DNA of 51,735 bases from SAR202 cluster bacterium (GTDB taxonomy: Bacteria; Chloroflexota; Dehalococcoidia; Lucifugimonadales; Australimonadaceae): assembly GCA_016872415.1 (NCBI GenBank), contig VGZX01000008.1, forward strand, positions 1-51,735. Reading direction: 5' to 3'. Both the position numbers and the translations under genes were made by a program. The notes under the pieces are model-generated. The model saw only the letters and a list, made by a program, of their open reading frames with translations, made no database searches and had not been told where the DNA came from. Position 1 is the first letter of the stretch. Every line of letters begins with the position of its first letter. This document shows, one piece after another, positions 25,108 through 33,184 of this stretch.

Positions 25108-25956
25108 GTGGCCGGCCGGATCGTCACGCTCACCACCGACTTTGGCACATCGGACCCGTTCGTGGGCACGATGAAGGGCATCATCCTCGGCATCCATCCA
25201 GGCGCCAGCATTGTCGACCTCACCCACGACATCCCGCCGCAGGACATCCGCGCCGGCGCGTTCATCTTCGACACCGCCCACCATTACTTCCCCGAGGGCA
25301 CGGTCCACGTCATCGTGGTCGATCCCACGGTGGGCACCAACCGCCGCCCCATCCTCGTCCAAGGCCCGACCGCCAGCTTCGTCTGCCCCGACAACGGCCT
25401 CCTTTCGCACGTCTACCGCCGCGCTGGCGGGCCGGTGGCCGAAGGCGAGCCGTTCGCCACGTCACTCGTTGGCCTGCCGAGGGGCTGGCGCGCCTACCAC
25501 CTCACGAACCACCAATACTGGCACATGCCCCTGAGCGACACGTTCCACGGCCGCGACATCTTCGCGCCGGTGGCGGCCTACCTCGCCAGGGGCGAGGACC
25601 CCGGCGCGATGGGCGCGATGATCGACGAGGTAACCGTGTTTGCCGCCCCTGAGCCCATCGAGGTCGACGGCAAGCTCGTGGGCACGGTGATGGCGGTCGA
25701 CCGCTTCGGCAACCTCGTCACCAACATCCCCGCCAACGCGCTCGTGCGCCCCAACCAAGACATCAACATCCAGGTCGCCGGCATGCGGATCGACGGCCTT
25801 GCGCGCTCATACGCGGGCTCGCCCACCGCCCTACTCGCCCTCATCGGCAGCCACGGCTACCTCGAGATCGCCGCCGCCAACCGCAACGCCTCTCAAATCC
25901 TCGGCGTCGGCACGGGTGCCAAGGTCGCCGTCGGCCGCGGCGTGCAGCTGGCCTAG
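25108..25956 (+). CDS. SAM hydrolase (DUF62 / SAM hydroxide adenosyltransferase)
   Basis: A 282-residue member of the family that includes fluorinases and chlorinases. Most bacterial members hydrolyse SAM to adenosine and methionine. The signature pieces are TLTTDFGTSDPFVGTMKG, DLTHDIPPQDI, VVDPTVGTNRRP and the C-terminal VDRFGNLVTNI. I see no halogenase-type loop and nothing in the context for halogenated product synthesis, so hydrolase is the better call. GTG start, five bases after secG. Its stop overlaps the end of the convergent FAD-oxidase pseudogene by four bases. Confidence 0.9.
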   Translation: MAGRIVTLTTDFGTSDPFVGTMKGIILGIHPGASIVDLTHDIPPQDIRAGAFIFDTAHHYFPEGTVHVIVVDPTVGTNRRPILVQGPTASFVCPDNGLLSHVYRRAGGPVAEGEPFATSLVGLPRGWRAYHLTNHQYWHMPLSDTFHGRDIFAPVAAYLARGEDPGAMGAMIDEVTVFAAPEPIEVDGKLVGTVMAVDRFGNLVTNIPANALVRPNQDINIQVAGMRIDGLARSYAGSPTALLALIGSHGYLEIAAANRNASQILGVGTGAKVAVGRGVQLA

Positions 25957-26997
25957 CCCTGCAACCCCAGCTTGCCCGGATTCAGTATGCCGCCCGCGTC
26001 CAGCGCGCGCTTCAGCCGCCGCCCGCCGGTTATCCCAATGGCGCCGCGTGATGGCCGGGCCAAGGTCCACGCCGCCCGCGGCCAGCACCTCGGCGCGCGC
26101 TCGGCGCCGCTGCGCCGCCACCTCCTCACGATAGCCCTCGAACGCGAGATAGAGCAATCAGAGGAAGCCGCGCGCCATCGGCTCGGCTTCCTCGGTGAGC
26201 TCGATGAGCGAAGGCGTCAGACCGATGTCGAATAGACGCCGCGCCGCCGGATGACCGGCCTCGAACCCGCCGAACCCGAAGGTAAGGAACGCGCGCGTCT
26301 CCGGCTGTGGAAACAGCTCGACGGTCGCCTCGGTGATGATGCCCATCGACCCCTCGGCGCCCACGAACAATCCATTGAGTCGCGGACCGGCGCTTTGGCG
26401 CGGTAGCGGCCTCGTCCGCGCCACCGTGCCATCGGCGAGCACCACCTCCAGCGCCCGCACCTGATCGCCCATGCTGCCGTACTTGCTCGCGCGATACCCA
26501 ACGCCGTCCGTGGAGATCGCGCCACCAACCGTGGCGACGGGCACGCTCCACGGGTCATGGCCGAGCATCAAACCGTTCGCCAGCGCCGCGGCCTCGAGGT
26601 CCGCCAGGTAGGCACCGGACTGCGCGCGCGCGAGGCGATCCGCGCGGCGAACGTCCAACACCGCGCTCATGCGCCGCATGTCGACGCTGACCCCGCCGCG
26701 AAGCGGCACGACGCCACCCATCACTCCCGTTCCGCCGCCGTAGGGAATCAAGGGCACGCGGTGCTCGTTCGCCAGCCGCGCGATGGCCGACACCTCCGCC
26801 GTGCTCGCCGGCCGCGCGACCGCGTCCACTCGCGCTTCCGCCAGCGGCGACGTGTGGGGGAACCGGCGCGGGCCGAACGCGTCGAACGATGCCCGCTCGC
26901 GCGACTCTTCGTCGGTCGCCACGTGCCGCGCGCCGGTCACCGCCGCGAGTTGATCGAGAAAACTGGAATCGAGCGCCACGATGGCCCCGCCACGCAT
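25953..26997 (-). pseudogene. FAD-binding oxidase (GlcD/AGPS type), decayed
   Basis: The N-terminal two thirds are intact: the FAD-binding PCMH domain with IPYGGGTGVMGGVVPLRGG, MLGHDPWSVPVATVGGAIST, and GLFVGAEGSMGIITEATV. An in-frame TGA at 26160-26158 interrupts ARGFL and LLYLAFEGYREEV. Then, near 26030, the frame shifts and roughly 100 residues of the C-terminal domain are missing. The final KRALDAGGILNPGKLGLQG is found in another frame, ending at 25953. An in-frame stop plus an internal deletion means no normal flavoprotein can be made. The original substrate, perhaps glycolate, lactate or an alkyl-DHAP, is unknown. A shortened product of about 280 residues could still be translated. Confidence 0.85.
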
Positions 26998-27105
26998 TGG
27001 AAGATCAGTCCAGCCTAGCCTGAAACGGGCGGGGCGGCTACCCGGCCGCAATGGTCGATGGAGACGTGCCGAGGGTTTAGCGAGTCACCGAGCCACCGAT
27101 CGCCG

Positions 27106-28473
27106 CTAGGCCTTGGCGAGCTCCCATTCCGTGCCGGCCGGCGTGTCCTTGATCGCCACGCCCATGTCCGTGAGCTGCTTGCGGACGGCGTCGGCCTCCG
27201 CGAACTTCCGCGCGGCGCGCAGCGACTTGCGCTCCTCCAGCAGACGCTCGATCCGCTCCACGATCTCCGGGGGAATCGCGGCCGCCGGCTCGCGCAGCGT
27301 GAATCCCAATGCCTGGGTGGCGAGGGCCGTCAACGTCGCCTGCGCCGCCGCGACGTCCAGGCCGGCGTCGGCCGCGCGGTTGATGTCGCGCGCCAGGTCG
27401 AACAGCACCGCCAGCGCCTGCGGCGAGTTGAAATCGTCGTCCATGGCCGCGACGAACCGCTCGCGGTATGCCGACGCGTCGAGCGCCGCGCCCGCGCCGC
27501 CCTTCGCCTGCGCCGCCTGCCGCAGCCGCGCCGCCGCCCGCTCGGCGCCGGCCAGCACCTCCTCGGAATAGGCTCCCGGGCTGCGGTAGTGCGAGTTGAG
27601 GATGCTCATGCGGATGGCGTCCGGCGAGAACTTCGGCAGCGCCTCGCGGATGGTGACCAGGTTGCCGAGCGACTTGCTCATCTTTTCCTGGTCCACGTGC
27701 AGCAGCCCGTTATGCAGCCAGAACCGCGCGAACGGCTTCTTGCCCGTGAATGCCTCGCTCTGGGCGATCTCGTTCTCGTGGTGCGGGAACACGAGGTCCT
27801 GCCCGCCACCGTGGATGTCGATGGTGTCGCCGAGGTAGCGGCGCGCCATCGCCGAGCATTCGATGTGCCAACCCGGCCGGCCCTTCCCCCAGGGGCTGTC
27901 CCACGCGGGTTCGCCGGGCTTCGCCGCCTTCCACAGCGCGAAGTCCATCGGGTGTTCTTTTTGCTCGCCCGGCTCGATGCGCGCGCCGGCCCGCATCGTG
28001 TCGAGCGAACGGTGGCTCAGCTTGCCGTACTCAGGGTCCTTCGTCACGCGGAAGTAGACATCGCCGCGCGATTCGTAGGCGAATCCCTTGGCGATGAGCC
28101 CCTGGATGATCTCGACCATCGCCGGTATCTCATGGCTCGCGCGCGGGTACTCGTGCGCGCGCACCACGTTCAGCCGGCGCATGTCGTCGAGGAAATCCGC
28201 GATGTGACGCTCCGCCAGCGCCTCCACCGTGGTGCCCTCCTGGTTCGCGCGGGCGATCAGCTTGTCGTCGACGTCGGTGAAGTTTTGCACGTGCCGCACG
28301 CGCAGGCCGCGAAACTCCAGGTAGCGGCGCACCATGTCGAAAATGATCGCGCTCATCGCGTGGCCGACGTGCACCGAGGCGTAGGGCGTAATGCCGCACA
28401 CGTACATCCGCACCTCGTCGCCGGCGGGTTCGAGCTCCCGCTTCTCACCGGTGAGCGTATCGGAAATCTTCAA
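27106..28473 (-). CDS. cysS: Cysteinyl-tRNA synthetase
   Basis: CysRS charges tRNA-Cys. The 455-residue class-I enzyme has the HIGH-type motif VHVGHA, zinc ligands C26 (MYVCGITPY), the cysteine in WHIECSAMA and HHENE, and KMSKS in QEKMSKSLGN. The C-terminal anticodon-binding helices end WELAKA. The start is a TTG at 28473 that overlaps the ispF stop (TTGA). It is the last gene of the ispD-ispF-cysS unit, an arrangement seen in several phyla. Confidence 0.96.
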   Translation of the reverse strand: MKISDTLTGEKRELEPAGDEVRMYVCGITPYASVHVGHAMSAIIFDMVRRYLEFRGLRVRHVQNFTDVDDKLIARANQEGTTVEALAERHIADFLDDMRRLNVVRAHEYPRASHEIPAMVEIIQGLIAKGFAYESRGDVYFRVTKDPEYGKLSHRSLDTMRAGARIEPGEQKEHPMDFALWKAAKPGEPAWDSPWGKGRPGWHIECSAMARRYLGDTIDIHGGGQDLVFPHHENEIAQSEAFTGKKPFARFWLHNGLLHVDQEKMSKSLGNLVTIREALPKFSPDAIRMSILNSHYRSPGAYSEEVLAGAERAAARLRQAAQAKGGAGAALDASAYRERFVAAMDDDFNSPQALAVLFDLARDINRAADAGLDVAAAQATLTALATQALGFTLREPAAAIPPEIVERIERLLEERKSLRAARKFAEADAVRKQLTDMGVAIKDTPAGTEWELAKA

Positions 28474-28961
28474 TGCGATGGCCCTGTTAGCGATGCAATG
28501 GCGATGGCGGAGATGCCCTGCCCCGTCCCGGTGAAGCCCATGCCATCCTCCGTCGTCGCCTTGATGCTCACGTCGACCAGCGGAATGCCGAGGGCCTCGG
28601 CCAACGCCTCGCGCATGGCGGCGATGTGGCCCGCGAGCCGTGGCCGCTGGGCGACGATTGTAGCATCCACGTTGCCGACCTGAAAACCGCGCGAGCGGAC
28701 CATTGCCACCGTGCGCCGCAGCAGCGCCAGGCTGGGCACCCCTTTTGGCACGTCTGGGTCGCCCTCCTTGAAGTGAGCGCCAATGTCGCCCATGGCCGCC
28801 GCACCCAGCACCGCGTCGATGATGGCGTGGGTCGCCGCGTCTCCGTCGCTGTGGCCGTCCAAGCCGCGCTCGAACGGCACGCGCACGCCCGCCAGCACCA
28901 GCGGCCGGCCTTCCACCAGCGGGTGTGCGTCGTAGCCGATGCCGAAGCGGACGCGCGTCAC
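28470..28961 (-). CDS. ispF: 2-C-methyl-D-erythritol 2,4-cyclodiphosphate synthase
   Basis: IspF catalyses the cyclisation step of the MEP isoprenoid pathway. The 163-residue protein has the zinc ligands D11 and H13 (IGYDAHPL), the GLDGHSDGDA loop, GDIGAHF and the C-terminal KATTEDGMGFTG nucleotide-binding segment. It begins with GTG, which overlaps the stop of a small open frame upstream (GTGA), and its own stop overlaps the cysS start. Translation of the unit is therefore probably coupled. Confidence 0.96.
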   Translation of the reverse strand: MTRVRFGIGYDAHPLVEGRPLVLAGVRVPFERGLDGHSDGDAATHAIIDAVLGAAAMGDIGAHFKEGDPDVPKGVPSLALLRRTVAMVRSRGFQVGNVDATIVAQRPRLAGHIAAMREALAEALGIPLVDVSIKATTEDGMGFTGTGQGISAIAIASLTGPSH

Positions 28962-29125
28962 CGATCGATCACTCCTCGGACATACTCCTCGGCAAGCCCG
29001 ATTGTCCGCCGATGGGCGCGAGGGTGGCCACCCGAAGTGCCTTGGCCCGACATGGGCACCGTCGCCGTCGTATCGGTCAACCGCCGCTGCATGACTGCCA
29101 TGGCGCCGCGCTTCACGAAATTCAT
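28958..29125 (-). CDS. Possible small protein between ispD and ispF
   Basis: An open frame of 55 residues fills most of the 234-base gap between ispD and ispF. It starts MNFVKRGAMAVMQRRLTD and ends IGLAEEYVRGVIDR, with its TGA overlapping the ispF GTG by four bases. The C-terminal half looks protein-like (amphipathic helix). GGGAG lies too close to the ATG to be ideal. I recognise no family. It could be a real small gene, a leader that couples ispF translation, or the eroded end of an older gene. Confidence 0.3.
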   Translation of the reverse strand: MNFVKRGAMAVMQRRLTDTTATVPMSGQGTSGGHPRAHRRTIGLAEEYVRGVIDR

Positions 29126-29195
29126 GCTCCCGGAAGCGTGGCAGCCGCCTGGCCGGACGACACGCGGCCCCGACGGCGTCGGCCCGGCGGTGGGC

Positions 29196-29891
29196 TTAGT
29201 GCTGTTGCCCCATCAGCGCCTCCGCCATCGCCAAGTCCTCCGGCGTCGTCACTTTGATGTTAGTGTTATCGCCGGCGAACACGCGCACCCGGCCACCGAG
29301 GCGCTCCACCATCGCCGCGTCGTCGGTCACATCCTCGACGATCTCGCGGTGCGCCCGCTCCAGCAAGTCGCGGCGGAACACCTGCGGCGTCTGCACGGCG
29401 CCCATGCCGGCGCGGTCCGGTGTCGCGACCACGAAGCCTTGCGCGTCCACCACTTTCACCGTCTCCTTCAGCGGCACGGTCGGAATGGCCGCGCCCGTTT
29501 CCATCGCCGCCGCCAGGCCCTCGCGTATCGCCCGGCCGGAAACCAATGGCCGCGCGCCATCGTGCACCAGCACGTAATCGCAAGGCGGCAGGGCCGCGAG
29601 CCCCCGCGCCACCGAATCCTGGCGCCGGGCTCCGCCCAGCACCACCTTGGTCACCTTCCGCCACTTCCGCGCCCGCGCGACCTCGATCATCCGCTCGAAG
29701 TTAGCCGGCGACACCACCACCACGATCGCCGCCACTTCCGGCGCCCGCTCGAACGCCGCCACCGCGCGCGCGATGACCGGCTCGCCGCCCACCGGTGCGA
29801 ACACCTTGTCGATGCCGTTCATCCGCCGGCTCTCGCCCGCCGCGACGATGACGGCGCCCGCCGTGCCAAGCGTACCCTCCTGGTTCGCCAT
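29196..29891 (-). CDS. ispD: 2-C-methyl-D-erythritol 4-phosphate cytidylyltransferase
   Basis: IspD adds CMP to methylerythritol phosphate in the MEP pathway. The 231-residue protein has the nucleotide loop VIVAAGESRRMNGIDKVF, the metal region VLVHDGARPLVSG, and AVQTPQVFRRDLL; the C-terminal part reads DNTNIKVTTPEDLAMAEALM. I start at the ATG at 29891, which gives the usual length. The open frame extends ten codons further without a site. It leads the ispD-ispF-cysS unit. Confidence 0.95.
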   Translation of the reverse strand: MANQEGTLGTAGAVIVAAGESRRMNGIDKVFAPVGGEPVIARAVAAFERAPEVAAIVVVVSPANFERMIEVARARKWRKVTKVVLGGARRQDSVARGLAALPPCDYVLVHDGARPLVSGRAIREGLAAAMETGAAIPTVPLKETVKVVDAQGFVVATPDRAGMGAVQTPQVFRRDLLERAHREIVEDVTDDAAMVERLGGRVRVFAGDNTNIKVTTPEDLAMAEALMGQQH

Positions 29892-29986
29892 GGCTCGGCA
29901 GGATACCACGCGGCGCCCCATCGTCGGTCGGGCGAACTGGACAGCGCGCGGCGTTTTTGCCAGAGTACCCGTGAGGAGGCTCCATC

Positions 29987-30694
29987 ATGCTGCTGCGCCA
30001 GTATTACCTCGGCTGCCTGTCGCATGCGTCCTACCTGATCGGCGACGAACAGACCAAGACGGCGGTGGTCGTCGACCCGCAACGCGATGTCGATCAATAC
30101 CTCGCGGACGCCGAGCAACTGGGGCTCCGCATCCGGCACGTTTTCCTCACCCACTTCCACGCCGACTTCGTGGCGGGCCACCTGGAGTTGCGCGACCGCG
30201 CGGGCGCGGCCATCCACCTCGGCGCCAGGGCGACCGCCGAATACATCTTCGTGCCCATGCGCGACGGCGAAACGCTGGAGTTCGGCGGCGTGCGCCTCCA
30301 GACCCTGGAGACGCCGGGCCACACCCCGGAAGCCATCTCCCTGCTCGTCTTCGATTTAACCAAGGACGTCACGAAGCCGCACGCGGTGCTGACGGGCGAC
30401 ACCCTGTTCATCAGTGACGTCGGCCGTCCCGACCTCATGGCCTCGGCGGGCATGACCGCCGAGGAGCTGGCCGCCATGCTCTACGACTCCCTGCACGGCA
30501 AGCTGCTGCCGCTGCCGGACGACACGTTGGTCTACCCCGCCCACGGCGCCGGCTCGCTGTGCGGCAAGAACCTCAGCACCGACACCGTTTCCACCATCGG
30601 CGCGCAGCGCGTGTTCAACTACGCGCTCCAGCCCATGTCGAAGGGGGAATTCATCCGGCTCGTGACGGCCGACCAAGTGCCGGCCCCGGCCTAG
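29987..30694 (+). CDS. MBL-fold hydrolase, N-terminal part of an interrupted MBL-rhodanese gene
   Basis: A 235-residue metallo-beta-lactamase-fold domain of the ETHE1/persulfide dioxygenase-like group. The metal ligands are in LTHFHADFVAGH, ETPGHTPEA, LTGDTLF and YPAHGAG. In related proteins this domain continues into two rhodanese domains on one chain. Here a TAG at 30692-30694 stops it after TADQVPAPA. The same frame continues FAHDAMLNRRDR into the next gene. Related proteins that I recall read APAYF at this junction, so a single TAC/TAT to TAG change would explain the split. GAGGAGG precedes the ATG. Likely role: persulfide or thiosulfate chemistry. Confidence 0.88.
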   Translation: MLLRQYYLGCLSHASYLIGDEQTKTAVVVDPQRDVDQYLADAEQLGLRIRHVFLTHFHADFVAGHLELRDRAGAAIHLGARATAEYIFVPMRDGETLEFGGVRLQTLETPGHTPEAISLLVFDLTKDVTKPHAVLTGDTLFISDVGRPDLMASAGMTAEELAAMLYDSLHGKLLPLPDDTLVYPAHGAGSLCGKNLSTDTVSTIGAQRVFNYALQPMSKGEFIRLVTADQVPAPA

Positions 30695-30709
30695 TTCGCC
30701 CATGACGCC

Positions 30710-31384
30710 ATGCTGAACCGCCGCGATCGCGAAACGCTGGACGAAGCGATCGGCCAGTCGCTCACCCCGCTCACCCTGGACGACGTGCTGCGGATGCAGC
30801 GGGACGGGGCGCAGGTGCTCGACGTGCGCGAGCCCGCCGAATACGCCGGGGGCCACCTGCGGGGCTCGCTCAACGTGGGGCTCAGCGGCTCGTTCGCGAC
30901 CTGGGCCGGCGTCGTCCTCGACGCACGCAAGCCCATCGTGCTGATCGGCGACCTCGGCCGGGAGCAGGAAGCGGCCATCCGGCTGGGAAGGGTCGGCTTG
31001 GACGATGTCGTCGGCTACCTGTGCGACGGCGCGGGCGCGCTCGCGGCCCGCCCCGATCTCGTCGAGCGGACCGAGCGCATCAACGCGCTGACGCTGGCGC
31101 CCCGACTCGAATGGCCGGCTGCGCCGTTGCTGCTCGACGTGCGCGGCCCCGGCGAGTTCGCGCAGGGGCACCTGCCGGGAGCGGTGAACGTGCCGCTGAC
31201 AGACCTGCCACGGCGCCTGGGTGAGTTGCCGTCCGGGCGCGACATCACCGTCTACTGCGCCGGCGGCTATCGCTCGTCGGTCGCGGCCAGCCTCTTGCTG
31301 CGCGCGGGACACGAGCGGCTGACGGAGCTGGTCGGCGGCATCAGCGCATGGCAGGCGTCGCGGCTGCAAACAGCCGTCGCCTAG
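30710..31384 (+). CDS. Tandem rhodanese-domain part of an interrupted MBL-rhodanese gene
   Basis: A 224-residue stretch with two rhodanese domains. The first (about 20-100) has LDVREPAEYAGGHLRGS but no active-site cysteine (VLIGDLGREQE). The second (about 125-220) has the active-site loop YCAGGYRSSVAA with the persulfide-carrying cysteine. It is in the same frame as the MBL gene and separated only by the TAG and five codons. No convincing ribosome-binding site precedes the ATG at 30710, so independent translation is doubtful. Its stop overlaps the convergent aldo/keto reductase stop. Confidence 0.85.
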   Translation: MLNRRDRETLDEAIGQSLTPLTLDDVLRMQRDGAQVLDVREPAEYAGGHLRGSLNVGLSGSFATWAGVVLDARKPIVLIGDLGREQEAAIRLGRVGLDDVVGYLCDGAGALAARPDLVERTERINALTLAPRLEWPAAPLLLDVRGPGEFAQGHLPGAVNVPLTDLPRRLGELPSGRDITVYCAGGYRSSVAASLLLRAGHERLTELVGGISAWQASRLQTAVA

Positions 31385-32184
31385 CCCACCGCGTCACGCA
31401 GCGCCTGGTGTTGCGCCGCCGTCAGCCTCCAGCCCGAGGCGCCGGCGTTCTCGTCGACGCGCTCCACCCGGTTCGTCGCCGGTATCGTGATGGCGTGCGG
31501 ATGGTACACCGCCCAGTTCAGCAGCACCTGCGCCACCGTCTTGCCCGTCTCCCGCGCAACGCGGTCCACCGCCTCCTTCGCCCCGGGGCGCCGCCGCACG
31601 ATGTCGTCGAAGCGCCCTTGCTCCAGTGGGCTGTACCCGATGATCGTCACGCCGGCCTGCTCGCAGTACGGCAGCAGCTCCGCTTCGATCTCGCGGTCCA
31701 GCAGGCTGTATTTGACCTGGTTCGAGACGATGCGGTGCCGGCCGCCAAGCGCCCGTTGAGCGTCCTCGAGCTCGGCGACGGAGAAATTGCTGACGCCGAT
31801 GAAGCGCGCCTTGCCCGCGTTCGCCAACTCCTCCATCGCGCGCATCGTCTCGCCGATGGGCACGCTGGAGTTCGGCCAGTGCACCTGGTAGAGGTCGATC
31901 GTATCGATGCCCAGCCGCGTCAACGAGCCGTCCGCCGCCTTGAGCACGTCGCGGTAGCGCAGGTTCGACGGCGAGACCTTCGTTGCGATGAAGCACCGGT
32001 CGCGCCTGCCCTCGATCGTCTTGCCCACGTACCCTTCCGTGGCGTACATCTCGGCAGTGTCGATGAGCACGGCGCCGACGTCGATCGCCCGATGAATCAC
32101 CGCCGGGTCGCCCCGATACTTCCATGTGCCGAGGCCCACCTCGGGCACCTGCACTCCGGTCCGGCCAAGCTGCTTCCGCTCCAT
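31381..32184 (-). CDS. Aldo/keto reductase
   Basis: A 267-residue NADPH-dependent TIM-barrel oxidoreductase. The catalytic tetrad is D42, Y47 (DTAEMYATEG), K69 (FIATKV) and H102 (DLYQVHWPN). The cofactor region near the C-terminus includes ITIPATNRVERVDEN. Its physiological substrate is not evident. The ATG at 32184 has GGGAGGG upstream. It follows the broken hydrolase by 14 bases and probably shared its transcript. Confidence 0.93.
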   Translation of the reverse strand: MERKQLGRTGVQVPEVGLGTWKYRGDPAVIHRAIDVGAVLIDTAEMYATEGYVGKTIEGRRDRCFIATKVSPSNLRYRDVLKAADGSLTRLGIDTIDLYQVHWPNSSVPIGETMRAMEELANAGKARFIGVSNFSVAELEDAQRALGGRHRIVSNQVKYSLLDREIEAELLPYCEQAGVTIIGYSPLEQGRFDDIVRRRPGAKEAVDRVARETGKTVAQVLLNWAVYHPHAITIPATNRVERVDENAGASGWRLTAAQHQALRDAVG

Positions 32185-32197
32185 GTCCACCCTCCCG

Positions 32198-33023
32198 TTA
32201 GGCGTCGGCCTGCTCGGCCAGGAAGTCCAGCAATGCACGGTTGAACCGGTCGGCCGCCTCGATGTATGACCAGTGGCCCGCGTCCAGCAGGATGTGCGTC
32301 CGGAGCCGGGGGGAATCGGGCCGCGGCCTCCAGGGCCTCGCGCACCGGACAGATGCGATCCTCCTCGCCCCACACGATCAGCGTGGGCATCCGCAGTTCG
32401 CCCAGCCTCGGCGCCAGGTAGGCCGCCGACTCCGTCTGCTGGAAGCGCGCCAGCTACTCCGCCGACCGGTGCAGGCGCCTGGCCGTCGCGCCGACGACGC
32501 GCGCATCGTGCAGTGTCTTCAGATACAGCGTATCGGGGTCGCCCGACTCGCGGAACACCTGGCGCATGATCGCCCGTCCCGTCCGGCGGATTGGATTCAC
32601 CACCGCCCCGCCGAGCAGGGGCACCCGCGACAGCCGCAGGAGCAGGGCGGTCTCGCGACCCAGCCCGGCGGGATCGACCAGCACGAGGCGCGACACGCGG
32701 TCCGGGTGTGCGAGCGCGAGGTGGAGCGCCAGAAAACCGCCCAGCGAATGCCCCACGACGGCAGGCCGCTCGAAGCCCACGGCGTCCATGAAGCCGACCA
32801 CCAGCCGGCACAGCGCATCGAAGTCGCGCAGGCCGCCCGCGACCTTCGCGGCGCCGAGGCCCGGAATGTCCGGGGCCGCCACGTCGTAGGCGCCCTCGAG
32901 CGCGGCGATGGTGGACGCCCAGCTCCTCGCATCCACGCCGAGGCCGTGCAGCAGCAGAACGCCCGCTCCGCGGCCCGCGCGCAGGTAACCGATTCGATGG
33001 CCTGCCATCTCGGCGAAGGGCAT
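32198..33023 (-). pseudogene. Alpha/beta hydrolase with amber codon and frameshift
   Basis: A roughly 275-codon alpha/beta hydrolase carrying two lesions. The N-terminal part is normal: VLLLHGLGVDARSW, the nucleophile elbow VVGHSLGGFLALH and LVLVDPAG. A TAG at 32456-32454 interrupts RRLHRSAE and LARFQQTESAAY. The frame then reads on through PTLIVWGEEDRICPV, which carries the acid residue. Near 32308-32313 a run of six C (minus strand) shifts the frame; removing one base restores RLRTHILLDAGHWSYIEAAD with the catalytic histidine and a natural stop at 32198. Both defects could be sequence errors or real decay. Confidence 0.85.
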
Positions 33024-33134
33024 CGGTGGCGTTTCCACGCTGGGGATGGCAGGCTGCTCCACGACGGTATGGTGCCACACAATCGCCGTCCGTGGGCGTC
33101 GCGTCGCGCCCATTCCATCGGCGCATTGGAAATC

Positions 33135-33166
33135 AAAAAGAGGCCCCGCTTGCAAGGCGGGGCCTC
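33135..33166 (-). terminator. Intrinsic terminator of the dnaJ-hspR-clpC operon
   Basis: A 10-bp perfect stem (33140-33149 with 33157-33166), 7-base loop, 19 bases after the clpC stop. CTTTTTGATT follows on the minus strand. A textbook terminator. Confidence 0.9.
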
Positions 33167-33184
33167 CCTGTCATGGTCGAGGCG

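Noticed and set aside
25108..25956. A fluorinase or chlorinase
   Set aside because: The family includes them, but no halogenase-type insertion or biosynthetic context is visible; SAM hydrolase is the default.
26158..32456. Genetic-code change with TAG or TGA read as an amino acid
   Set aside because: hemA, secG, the SAM hydrolase, cupredoxin-neighbouring and other intact genes end properly at TAG, and hemC, cobA-hemD and thrC end at TGA. Recoding is therefore unlikely; local mutation or error fits better.
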